Assembly: GCA_016294105.1 (NCBI GenBank)
Contig: JAEDCN010000002.1
Span: 1-64,000 of the forward strand
Direction of reading: 5' to 3'
DNA length: 64,000 bases
From: Treponema sp.
Lineage (GTDB): Bacteria; Spirochaetota; Spirochaetia; Treponematales; Treponemataceae
Shown here: piece by piece, positions 51,267 through 59,400 of the stretch
Numbering within the stretch: position 1 is the first letter of the stretch
How the letters are laid out: every line of letters starts with the position of its first letter
Translations under genes and position numbers: made by a program
The notes under the pieces: generated by a model
What the model was told of the DNA's origin: nothing
Seen by the model: the letters and a program-made list of their open reading frames with translations, nothing else
The model's database searches: none

Positions 51267-52418
51267 ATGGCAGATTTGCAGTTTAAAGTATCACCCAATA
51301 TTGTGCTGGGAACATATATTTCATCTCGTTTGGGACTGTACGCCAAGGAATGGGGCGACCGATACATGGTGATTGTAGATCCCGTGTTGAAGGAAGTACG
51401 GAATATGGACACCCTCTATGATTCCCTTGCTACCCGATATATCAATTATTTTACCTTTGATGAAGTTGATTTTTCTTCTGATTCTGAAACTGTAAGACGA
51501 GCCTTGGTTTTGGCACGGGATGCCCATGTTCAGGGAGTTATTGCTATTGGTGGCTCTGCAGTTTTGAGCATTGCCCGAACGGTTTGTGCACTGTTCAATG
51601 AGTCTCGTGTAATCTACGACTTTTTTGATGGGGAAATTATATCTGCAGAGCCTTTACCACTGATTGCCGTGCCTTCCACCATTAGAAGTCCCTTCCTCTT
51701 TACCGAATATGTTCCCCTTATTGATGCTCGGAGCCGTCAGCTACGAGTGTTGAAGGTACAGAATACCCTGTGTAAGTTGGCCCTCTTTGACCCCAATCTC
51801 CATGTTTCTCTTTCCAATAATCAGATGAAGGCCATTGCCTTGGAAACCTTGGGAATTGCTGTGGAGGCATATCTTTCACAAAAGGCCAATTTCTTTTCTG
51901 ATATGTTTGCAGAAAAGGCCATAGAGCTTTTGGGAAGCTACATGAATGCCTCAGAAGGTGAGGTTTCTGCCTGTTCTCCAGAGGTGCTGCTGTCTAACGG
52001 TGGCTGTCTTGCTTCTTTGGCCATAACCTCTAGCTCTGTGGGACCTGCTACCTTGATGGGACTTGCAGTGTGTGCTCGATATAAAATCTCTCGTTCTTTG
52101 CCTGCCTCTATCCTCTTTCCCTACATGCTGGAGGATGTGGCTGCCTTCAAGCGGGATAAGATTGTTCGTGTAGCCCAGATTTTGGGGATTCAGGAAGATG
52201 GCTCTACTGACAAGGATAAGGTGGTGGCCTTGCTGGCAGAACGAATCCGTCATTGGATTGCTCTTGCCAACCTGCCTGCCCGCCTTAAGGATTTGTCCTT
52301 GACTTTGGAGCAATTTACCATTGCTGCAGAGGACGCCGGCCAGCTGGAATTGATGAGTGGTATGCCCTGTTCCATGGGAACCGATGATTTGTTCAACCTG
52401 ATGAAACGGGCCTTTTAG
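51267..52418 (+). CDS. Iron-alcohol-dehydrogenase-fold protein lacking metal ligands
   Basis: A 383-residue protein with the fold of family III (iron) alcohol dehydrogenases: an N-terminal Rossmann-like part (YMVIVDPVLKEV, VQGVIAIGGSAVLSIART) and an all-helical C-terminal part. Key residues are changed. The NAD motif reads IGGSAVLSIA with no Asp after GGS. The PTTxGTGSE block reads PSTIRSPFLFTE. The Asp and His of D-x-x-x-H are Glu and Ile (LETLGIAVEAY). The two later His ligands are absent (TLMGLAVCARYKISRS). It is therefore unlikely to be a normal metal dehydrogenase. A SpoU methyltransferase follows after 11 bp. Confidence 0.75.
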   Translation: MADLQFKVSPNIVLGTYISSRLGLYAKEWGDRYMVIVDPVLKEVRNMDTLYDSLATRYINYFTFDEVDFSSDSETVRRALVLARDAHVQGVIAIGGSAVLSIARTVCALFNESRVIYDFFDGEIISAEPLPLIAVPSTIRSPFLFTEYVPLIDARSRQLRVLKVQNTLCKLALFDPNLHVSLSNNQMKAIALETLGIAVEAYLSQKANFFSDMFAEKAIELLGSYMNASEGEVSACSPEVLLSNGGCLASLAITSSSVGPATLMGLAVCARYKISRSLPASILFPYMLEDVAAFKRDKIVRVAQILGIQEDGSTDKDKVVALLAERIRHWIALANLPARLKDLSLTLEQFTIAAEDAGQLELMSGMPCSMGTDDLFNLMKRAF

Positions 52419-52429
52419 TTCAGTCTGCC

Positions 52430-53233
52430 ATGATTGCGCCTGATAAACTGAACCACCTGCGGGGCGGCCAAAAACGACGGAAGCTTGCCCTGTGCTTTGG
52501 TGCCTTGGAACGTGATATTGCAGGAATTGCCGAGGCTGGCTGTGGCTATAGCTTCCCTTCCTTGTCTCGCAGCGATTATGTGGCAAAGCTAGCCTCCATT
52601 GTACTGGAGGATCCCCAGCTTCCAGAGGCTACCGCCAAGGAACTACAAGCTTTGCTGGCCGCCAATCCCATAGATGAACGGAGGGTTTGTAATTGTGCCC
52701 GCAATGCATTGTTGGCCATTATCGGAACCTTTCCAGCTGAGTGGGATTTGATTATTGCACCCCATCGCAGCGAAGTTCCTGTTTCCAGAGACTTTTATCC
52801 TGGCCTCTACGTGTATGCAGAGGATATCCGCTCACCCTTCAATCTAGGGTCAATTTTTAGAACGGCAGAAGCCATGGGAGCCCAAAGTGTTTTCCTTTCC
52901 CCTGGCTGCTGCGATCCGCTGCATCCTAGAGCTATTCGTTCTGGCATGGGCTGTATAGAAGCATTGCCGTGGCAGCGATTGTCATTGGAGGAATTACCTC
53001 AGGATTTGCCTGTTTTTGTACTGGAAACCGGGGGAACTGCCATTGATGAATTTGATTTTCCCCAGCAAGGTATAGTGATTATTGGTTCTGAGGAGCTGGG
53101 AGTAAGTCCAGAGGCTTTGAATCGGGCTACCTATGGTCGAGTTACCATTCCCATGAAGGGCATGAAGGCTTCCTTGAATGTAGGTGTGGCCTTTGGAATT
53201 TTGATGCAGGCTTGGGTGGAATCCTTAGAGTAG
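52430..53233 (+). CDS. SpoU (TrmH) family RNA 2'-O-methyltransferase
   Basis: A 267-residue SPOUT methyltransferase. Motif 1 is DIRSPFNLGSIFRTAEAMGA, motif 2 IIGSEELGVSPEAL and motif 3 IPMKGMKASLNVGVAFGIL, which form the knotted AdoMet site. The first about 120 residues are a helical extension different from the usual L30-like domain. Target RNA not known. Probably co-transcribed with the degenerate dehydrogenase. Confidence 0.9.
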   Translation: MIAPDKLNHLRGGQKRRKLALCFGALERDIAGIAEAGCGYSFPSLSRSDYVAKLASIVLEDPQLPEATAKELQALLAANPIDERRVCNCARNALLAIIGTFPAEWDLIIAPHRSEVPVSRDFYPGLYVYAEDIRSPFNLGSIFRTAEAMGAQSVFLSPGCCDPLHPRAIRSGMGCIEALPWQRLSLEELPQDLPVFVLETGGTAIDEFDFPQQGIVIIGSEELGVSPEALNRATYGRVTIPMKGMKASLNVGVAFGILMQAWVESLE

Positions 53234-53256
53234 AATTAAAAAATCCTTTCTTTCTC

Positions 53257-54753
53257 CTAATCAGTCTTTTGGGTATCAATTTCCTTGAAAAGCTGTTGAA
53301 AGTGTTTTTCCTCTGTAATACCAAAGCTACTGAGAACGTTTGTATCCAAGAGACGGAAATCCATCCGTTGGTTTTGATAATGGCTCAGGCAATTTGCTAA
53401 ATACACAATTTCTACAATGGGTCTGTGACATTCTGGTGCAGAAGAAGGTGAATGGTGGAATTCAATGGCAGCAGTAATCACCTCTGGAAAATTCCATTTT
53501 GTGGTAATGAGGGCACCGATTTCTGCATGGTTGGCACCGCCGATGATTTTTTCGTATACCCATGGTGGAATATGCTTGGTGTGGCAAAAATCCAGAAGAT
53601 TTTGGATGGTTTCTGGGTGAGCTGCCTCAAAGAGAATCTTTCCAATGTCGTGGAGTAAACCACAGACGTAGGCATCGGAGATAATTTTTTTGTTGGTACT
53701 GTAGAATTTGTATGCCAATGCCAGTGCATAATGGGCTACGTCCTGAGAATGGCGCCACAAAAGCTTTTTCCCCTTGGTAACAGGAATTAGATTCTGCAAG
53801 CTTCCGATGGCGTAAATCAAGTTGCGTATTCCTCTCAAACCCACCATCTTTACGGATTCTTCAATGTTGGAAGGTGTGTGCTTCATCCGAAAGAAAGCGC
53901 AGTTTACAAATTTTAGCAAATCGGCGGAAAGGGTTACGTCCTGCTGAATCAAGTCGATGATTTCTCCCATCTCCGAGGTAGGGTCGTCCAGCAAGTGGCT
54001 GATTTTGCTGATGTTTTCAGGAAGCTGGGGAATATTCTGGAGGTTTTCTGCAATTTCCTTTGAAATAGCGGAAATATATTTATATTCATCCATATTTTTC
54101 GGCAGCTTGATTCTAATGGCGGTAAAATCCTCCTGGGCAATAATCTGGAGGTTTTCATCGGAAATACCGAATTTCTGCAGCATGAGGGTGATGCTGATAA
54201 AACCTAGGCCAGCTCCTTCCTGCTCATTTATATGGGAAAAGATTTGTGCGGGATTCTGAGATTCCAAGGCACGGGTAATTCTGTCATGAATCCGCTTGTA
54301 TTCAAAAACCGTCAGCTTGGTATTGTTTGCCACCTCCATGTACAAGGATTCTTCCTTTACCAGCAATGTCATGGTCATGCTCAGTCCATGTTCTTCCTGG
54401 CAACCTTGATAATGGCTCTGATTGGTGATGAAATCCGTCTTAAAGGTTTCCATACCGCAGTCGTAATCTTTCGGATTGAATATATCTAGATGCTGCTCAT
54501 GAAAATAAATCCGCTTGGCATTGGCTCGCTGGCTATTGTCTATTAATTCTGCAAGGCAGTATACAATGTAGTCAGTCATAGCATCCTGCCGTATTTGATG
54601 AAGCACTGTCACCACTATTTTTTGCAGATAATGCTTCATTTCTGGGGTGAGATGATACACTGTTACCGATATGGGAATTTCTTTTTGAATCATGTCCTGA
54701 ATGATTTGAGGATTCAATAATCGTAACTCTTGCTCGGTTAAGTATTCTTCCAC
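53257..54753 (-). CDS. GHKL ATPase-HDOD fusion protein
   Basis: A 498-residue cytoplasmic protein. Residues 50-225 look like a histidine-kinase-type ATPase domain: AELIDNSQRANAKRI is the N box and GAGLGFISITLMLQKFG the G box, but no phospho-acceptor His domain is seen. Residues 235-490 are an HDOD domain (SHLLDDPTSEMGEIIDLIQQDVTLSADLLKFVNCAFF, YVCGLLHDIGKILFE, GGANHAEIGALITTKWNFP). HDOD proteins are output or scaffold modules of signalling. I favour the second GTG (54753), seven bases after GGGG; the first GTG at 54759 abuts it. Confidence 0.8.
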   Translation of the reverse strand: MEEYLTEQELRLLNPQIIQDMIQKEIPISVTVYHLTPEMKHYLQKIVVTVLHQIRQDAMTDYIVYCLAELIDNSQRANAKRIYFHEQHLDIFNPKDYDCGMETFKTDFITNQSHYQGCQEEHGLSMTMTLLVKEESLYMEVANNTKLTVFEYKRIHDRITRALESQNPAQIFSHINEQEGAGLGFISITLMLQKFGISDENLQIIAQEDFTAIRIKLPKNMDEYKYISAISKEIAENLQNIPQLPENISKISHLLDDPTSEMGEIIDLIQQDVTLSADLLKFVNCAFFRMKHTPSNIEESVKMVGLRGIRNLIYAIGSLQNLIPVTKGKKLLWRHSQDVAHYALALAYKFYSTNKKIISDAYVCGLLHDIGKILFEAAHPETIQNLLDFCHTKHIPPWVYEKIIGGANHAEIGALITTKWNFPEVITAAIEFHHSPSSAPECHRPIVEIVYLANCLSHYQNQRMDFRLLDTNVLSSFGITEEKHFQQLFKEIDTQKTD

Positions 54754-54831
54754 AGACACCCCAATTATTTTGAAAGACTAACAATTTTACTGTTCTAGCA
54801 TACCATAAAAAAAGCTATATGAAAATAAAGG

Positions 54832-54860
54832 TTGAGTTAGTTTTCAATTTATTTTATGAT
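54832..54860 (+). promoter_or_regulatory. Leaderless-type promoter of the 54867 gene
   Basis: TTGAGT (54832-54837), 17 bp, TATGAT (54855-54860), ATGTTC, then ATG at 54867. Confidence 0.6.
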
Positions 54861-54866
54861 ATGTTC

Positions 54867-55982
54867 ATGACCGATTCTGTAATAATTGACTTATTGGTGT
54901 TGAGCCTCTTGCTGGCAGTGAACTTCAGGCTTTTTTTTATGACCAGAGGTCAGCGGGATGTGGTGGTGCTTCTTGCTCCAGTGGCCTTGTGCATCTGTCT
55001 GTTGGGCTTGTTTGCCTGGGATTTGTCCCTGCCTAAGGCCTTGATTCTTCTTCTTGCGTTTTTTGTTTTCGCTGAAAATTTTCATAGCTTATGGCGTTTT
55101 TGCAGCAAGCTCTATGTGGACTACTTTAGTCCTGTACTGTGGCTTGTTTCCATTGTGAACATCCTCTTAATTGTGGCCTTGGGAGTTCTGGTGTTTCTCC
55201 TTCGCCCCTTGCCAGTGGATCCTGACTTGCAAGTTACCCAGCGAACCATAGCTCTCAGTGGCTCGGTGCGTTCTGGTTTGACTCCCCGCAAAGGCTTTTT
55301 TGACACTGCTGACGTAATGATGGTGCAGTACAAGCCAGCTCAGGAAAACTCTCCCTGGTCTGAACGTGGCGCTCGGTTGGAAAATCCCACAGGCTTTCAG
55401 GAGATACTTCCCAGCTTGCCCTTGGTTTTGTGGGTTACTGATGGACGAAGCTCTGTAAGCCGAGTGGAGCCTGTAGCAGCAACCCTGGCTTCCTTGGGCT
55501 ACGAGGTAGTGGTGGCAGATTTTAACCGCCAGCTGATTGAAACCGCTGTACTACGTGTTCAGGGCTTGTTCTTTCCCCATAAAATCATAGAACGGCAGGC
55601 AACGCTGCAGCAGGAATCTTCCTTTCAGTATAGTGCCCTCATAGATTATTTTGGAGGAGAACGGGGGCTTGCTGGCAGAAAGGTGGTGCTGCTGGCAGAC
55701 GGATACACGGGAGAAGGGGCAAAGTCTACTAATGAGATGCACAGCTTTGTATCTGGCTTTTTCATTATCAACGGAGATGATTCTCTGGGCAATCACAACC
55801 CCATTCCTGACTGGACCAATGGCTTTGGCCCTGTGGGGGAAACTGCACCTTGGATTCCCGTTGTGATGAAGCACAAGTCTTTGCTGGAGAGCCGAGATGA
55901 GTCACGATTTTATTCCATTGCGGCTGCCCATAAAAGCCACCAGTTTTTTTCCACATTATTTGCTACCAAGGAGGAATTATAG
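54867..55982 (+). CDS. Conserved membrane protein of unknown function
   Basis: A 371-residue protein when started at MTDSVIIDLL, which fits the promoter. Four hydrophobic helices occupy roughly residues 4-125. The remaining 240 residues form an alpha/beta domain with SLPLVLWVTDGRSSVSRVEPVAATLASLGYEVVVADF and RGLAGRKVVLLADGYTGEG, reminiscent of an alpha/beta-hydrolase or dienelactone-hydrolase core, although I see no nucleophile elbow. I do not recognise the family. NIF3 follows after 1 bp. Confidence 0.7.
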   Translation: MTDSVIIDLLVLSLLLAVNFRLFFMTRGQRDVVVLLAPVALCICLLGLFAWDLSLPKALILLLAFFVFAENFHSLWRFCSKLYVDYFSPVLWLVSIVNILLIVALGVLVFLLRPLPVDPDLQVTQRTIALSGSVRSGLTPRKGFFDTADVMMVQYKPAQENSPWSERGARLENPTGFQEILPSLPLVLWVTDGRSSVSRVEPVAATLASLGYEVVVADFNRQLIETAVLRVQGLFFPHKIIERQATLQQESSFQYSALIDYFGGERGLAGRKVVLLADGYTGEGAKSTNEMHSFVSGFFIINGDDSLGNHNPIPDWTNGFGPVGETAPWIPVVMKHKSLLESRDESRFYSIAAAHKSHQFFSTLFATKEEL

Positions 55983-55983
55983 C

Positions 55984-56751
55984 ATGACATTGCAGCAACT
56001 TGATGAATATTTTAGAAGCTTCTTGAATATGGAGCAGTACCGCGGGGATCCTTCTTTGAATGGAATTCAAGTGGAAAATCGTGATCCTGCCACTACAGAA
56101 ATTACTAAGGTGGCCTTTGCGGTGGATGCTTGTCAAGAAACCATTGAACGGGCTGCCGCTGCTGGGGCACAGCTTTTGTTTGTGCACCATGGTTTTTTCT
56201 GGGGGCAGTGCCAGACTATTACCGGCGCTCACGGCAAGCGAATCAGAACCCTCTTGGACAATGATATGGCTCTGTATGCCTGCCATATTCCCTTAGATGC
56301 CAACGCCCTGGTGGGCAACAACTACGGGCTGGCTCAACGGTTGGAGCTGCAATCCTTGGAGCCCTTTGGAGACTGGCATGGCATGACCATCGGTGTTGGC
56401 GGAACCTTGAGTCAGCCCCTGTCGGTGGCAGCAGTGGTAACAAAGCTCTTTCCTGCAGGAGAGCAGCCCTTGCACGTGCTTCCCTTTGGTCCAGAAGAAA
56501 TTAAGCGGGTAGCTATTGTGTCTGGTGGGGCTGCCAGAGAATTAAGCCAGGCAATAGAGCAGGGCTATGATGCCTTTATTACCGGAGAAATTGGCCACGA
56601 GCAGTATCATCAGGCTTTGGAGGCTGGCATTACTGTGATTGCAGGGGGCCATTACCAAACAGAAACCGTGGGAGTTTCCCTTGTGATGGAAAAGCTTGCC
56701 AAGGAAAAGGGGCTTGAAACCGTATTCATTCAGGTTCCCACGGGGCTGTAA
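55984..56751 (+). CDS. NIF3 family (GTP cyclohydrolase 1 type 2-like) metal protein
   Basis: A 255-residue protein from the ATG at 55984, which has AGGAGG upstream. LLFVHHGFFWG and the C-terminal TGEIGHEQYHQALEAGITVIAGGHYQTE carry the paired His/Glu ligands of the dinuclear metal site, and ACHIPLDANALVGNNYGLAQRL is a family mark. Cellular role is poorly defined across bacteria. Confidence 0.92.
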   Translation: MTLQQLDEYFRSFLNMEQYRGDPSLNGIQVENRDPATTEITKVAFAVDACQETIERAAAAGAQLLFVHHGFFWGQCQTITGAHGKRIRTLLDNDMALYACHIPLDANALVGNNYGLAQRLELQSLEPFGDWHGMTIGVGGTLSQPLSVAAVVTKLFPAGEQPLHVLPFGPEEIKRVAIVSGGAARELSQAIEQGYDAFITGEIGHEQYHQALEAGITVIAGGHYQTETVGVSLVMEKLAKEKGLETVFIQVPTGL

Positions 56752-56761
56752 AACAGGCTCC

Positions 56762-56811
56762 ATCTTTAAGCCTCATCTACGGCTGTATCTTTAAGCTACA
56801 TCTACGACTGG
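56762..56811 (+). repeat. 25-bp tandem repeat, two units
   Basis: Units 56762-56786 and 56787-56811 both begin ATCTTTAAGC and share CATCTACG. They differ at four positions, and a third unit appears to begin with ATCTGT. Located between NIF3 and lspA. Confidence 0.8.
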
Positions 56812-56884
56812 ATCTGTCACGTTGCAGCTTACAAAATATAGCTTCTAGACACGAGCGTGACTATTCTATAGTATAGGGGGAACT

Positions 56885-57496
56885 ATGAGCGAGATTGATA
56901 CTTCTAGTAAGGTTACTGAAAAAAAAACTGATGAAAATGAGCAGATTTTAGGTGGAACTACTGGCAACCGCCATTTTTTGAAGATTAAGCTGTTGCCCTT
57001 GGTGCTGACAGTGGTGGTTTTTGTACTGGATCAAGGTACAAAATTGTTGATTGTGAAAACGATTCCTCCCTATACCATTGGAGCTTCCTTCTTTGGCGAT
57101 TTTTTGCGGATTATCCACGTGTACAATCCTGGAATTGCTTTTAGTATGGGCAACAGCCTACCTGATACCTTGCGGAGTCTGCTTTTTGCCATCACTCCCT
57201 TGATTGTATTGGTGATAGTGTTGACGGTTTATTTTAGAAACGATGATTTTACCTTCTTCCAGCGGTGGGCTGTAGCTGGCATTATCGGTGGTGGATTAGG
57301 CAATATCTACGACAGATTTTTCCGTCCAGAAGGAGTGGTGGATTTTATCGATGTAAAGTTTTACGGTCTTTTTGGACTGGAACGCTGGCCCACCTTTAAT
57401 GTGGCTGACGCAGCAGTTTTAATTTGTGGCTTCCTGCTGATTATCAGCTTTATCCGAGCCATGATTCAAGAAAGCAAGGCTCAAAAACGCCAGTAG
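56885..57496 (+). CDS. lspA: Lipoprotein signal peptidase
   Basis: A 203-residue membrane aspartyl peptidase that removes signal peptides from diacylglyceryl-prolipoproteins. The catalytic Asp residues are in GNIYDRFFRPEGVVDFIDV and FNVADAAV; VYNPGIAFSMG is the other conserved loop. Four helices are visible. A charged N-terminal tail of about 30 residues precedes the first helix. GGGGG precedes the ATG, and TATAGT lies just upstream. Confidence 0.95.
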   Translation: MSEIDTSSKVTEKKTDENEQILGGTTGNRHFLKIKLLPLVLTVVVFVLDQGTKLLIVKTIPPYTIGASFFGDFLRIIHVYNPGIAFSMGNSLPDTLRSLLFAITPLIVLVIVLTVYFRNDDFTFFQRWAVAGIIGGGLGNIYDRFFRPEGVVDFIDVKFYGLFGLERWPTFNVADAAVLICGFLLIISFIRAMIQESKAQKRQ

Positions 57497-57512
57497 AGCA
57501 AGCTATAAAAAC

Positions 57513-57562
57513 AAGGGACTGTCCAAACTGAACAACCTCGTGTTCAGCCTGGACAGTCCCTT
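57513..57562. terminator. Large hairpin between lspA and 57619-59256
   Basis: AAGGGACTGTCCA (57513-57525) pairs perfectly with TGGACAGTCCCTT (57550-57562), with an inner GAACA/TGTTC stem. It serves convergent genes; the T-rich flank is better on the minus strand. Confidence 0.8.
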
Positions 57563-57618
57563 ATTCATTCCCACCTCAAACTGATGTACAAAATCCATCA
57601 CGCTGTGGATTTTTGCCA

Positions 57619-59256
57619 TCAATATCCGTCAGACATGGCTCGGTTCAAGTCTCGCTGGTACAATTCCTGATATACCAAGCTTCTTGTCTTAAGCTTTTCC
57701 TTAACATCCTGAGCAAAGGGTATGTGGCGCCAGAAAATTCCACGAACTTCCTTATCCAACCGCTGAACTCCCTCGCTTTCTTTTGTCATCCACAATACGT
57801 AGTCGTCAATGAAGAAGTCCTTTACATCACCCTTCAGCTTTTGTGCTACAATCCACTGGTAATACTGTCCAGTCAAGCCTTCTTCCATCCAGTAGTAGGA
57901 AGCCTTTTCCTTTGCCACCTGCCAGCGCAAATCAGCTACCGCAGTCAGCAGTGCAATCTTTAAGTCCTTGGGATACATTGGAATAGCAATGCGTCCACGG
58001 CTGGTAATACGATTGTAGCGGTCAAAGGGTTCCCAACAGAAGCCGTAATCACCATAGGTTGGAATCAAGATAACAAAGGGAACAATTCGATTGGAAACAT
58101 TCTTGTGGATACGGCAGAAGGCTCCTGGGTCAATGGATTCAATCCAAGCCAATGCGTCCACAACATTTTCTCGGAAACCTGTTCCCCGTGGAGTACAATG
58201 GTAGTATTCTCTGGTAAAGATAGGGAAGTGGTTTCCCTGGCGACCAACGGTCATCTTCGCCATTTGACGAACGGTGTCCACCTCGGTATTGATTTCTGAG
58301 GTGTTGACTTCGATATTTACTGGACCACTGGAAATTTTTACGTCCAAGGAGTCTGAAATGTCCTTTGCATCCTGGAATTCAGCCAAGTAGCCACGGATTT
58401 CCTTGTCAATCTTGGAAAGCAGTCGCAGGCGCTCGGTGATTTCGGCAAACATACGTTTTTGGGTATCAGTGTAAGGAGCTCGATGGTTTCCCAATCCAAT
58501 GAGTACGTCGTGGCGACAAATCTGCTCTACACGGGAGGTAAGCTCTGCCTCTACCATGGAACGCTGACTTTCCTTTGATGAAAGCAGGTTTTCTGCATTC
58601 TGTAGCTTTCCAGAGTTCTTACTCTTAAGCTGCATCAAATGGGCTGCTTCTTCGGCTGGATTTCCAGTTTTACGGGCAGGACGAGCCTCATCTGTGGTAG
58701 AAATCTTAATTCGGCCAGAAGCAATTTCTTGGAACCACTCGTCCAAATAGTAGACAGGTTCACCGGTTCTATTCTCGTAGAAAACGGAGGAGAATAGATC
58801 CTTCTGCTGGTCGGTAAACAGTGAGGGCAAAACCACACCAAAACGCATGAGCATTCGCTTGCACTTTGGCAGGCCCAAGTCACCCATTTTGGGAGCCATG
58901 GAACGGATGAATTCCCAGTACTTGTTTACCATCTGCTGACGATATACGGTGCGATCCTTGGGATCATGGCAGGTAAGATATTTGGTCAGCAAGGTGTGCA
59001 AGCCCTGAGCAGAGGAATTTTCCCCAGTGAGGGCAGTTTTATAATAGGTTGTATCATCAAAAACATCAGATGGTGTTGATGAAAAAAACTCTGTAATAGG
59101 GGTGAATTTTCGAATGCTTAAGTCTACTTCGGCTACATTACCCTTGGAGGTAGGTTCATCCATTTCCCAATGGTCTATTTCATAGGATGTCTTAGTAGGC
59201 ATTGAACTTTCATTACTCAGTAAAGCAGCGATTTCTGGATCCAATTCTTCATTCAT
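57619..59256 (-). CDS. Large conserved treponemal-type hypothetical protein
   Basis: A 545-residue soluble protein with no signal sequence. Residues 200-330 are rich in charged helices (QLKSKNSGKLQNAENLLSSKESQRSMVEAELTSRVEQI) and probably coiled coil. The C-terminal half (DALAWIESIDPGAFCRIHKNVSNRIVPFVILIPTYGDYGFCWEPFDRYNR) is compact and aromatic-rich. I do not recognise a named domain. The start at 59256 is six bases after the -10 of a near-consensus promoter; GTG at 59262 is in frame but lies within that gap. Confidence 0.75.
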   Translation of the reverse strand: MNEELDPEIAALLSNESSMPTKTSYEIDHWEMDEPTSKGNVAEVDLSIRKFTPITEFFSSTPSDVFDDTTYYKTALTGENSSAQGLHTLLTKYLTCHDPKDRTVYRQQMVNKYWEFIRSMAPKMGDLGLPKCKRMLMRFGVVLPSLFTDQQKDLFSSVFYENRTGEPVYYLDEWFQEIASGRIKISTTDEARPARKTGNPAEEAAHLMQLKSKNSGKLQNAENLLSSKESQRSMVEAELTSRVEQICRHDVLIGLGNHRAPYTDTQKRMFAEITERLRLLSKIDKEIRGYLAEFQDAKDISDSLDVKISSGPVNIEVNTSEINTEVDTVRQMAKMTVGRQGNHFPIFTREYYHCTPRGTGFRENVVDALAWIESIDPGAFCRIHKNVSNRIVPFVILIPTYGDYGFCWEPFDRYNRITSRGRIAIPMYPKDLKIALLTAVADLRWQVAKEKASYYWMEEGLTGQYYQWIVAQKLKGDVKDFFIDDYVLWMTKESEGVQRLDKEVRGIFWRHIPFAQDVKEKLKTRSLVYQELYQRDLNRAMSDGY

Positions 59257-59262
59257 TCTCAC

Positions 59263-59291
59263 ATTATGAGTTATCTTCTTTATAAAGTCAA
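59263..59291 (-). promoter_or_regulatory. Leaderless-type promoter of the 57619-59256 gene
   Basis: On the minus strand: TTGACT (59291-59286), 17 bp, CATAAT (59268-59263), GTGAGA, then ATG at 59256. Both hexamers match consensus at 5 of 6 positions. Confidence 0.65.
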
Positions 59292-59400
59292 GTTTTGGCT
59301 TTAGAGAAGTCTTTTACTGAGTTGCTTTTTTTTATGATAATTTATAAAAACTTGGTAAAAAAAGAAATCTGTGATAGAATTGAAATATAGGGTAATTATT

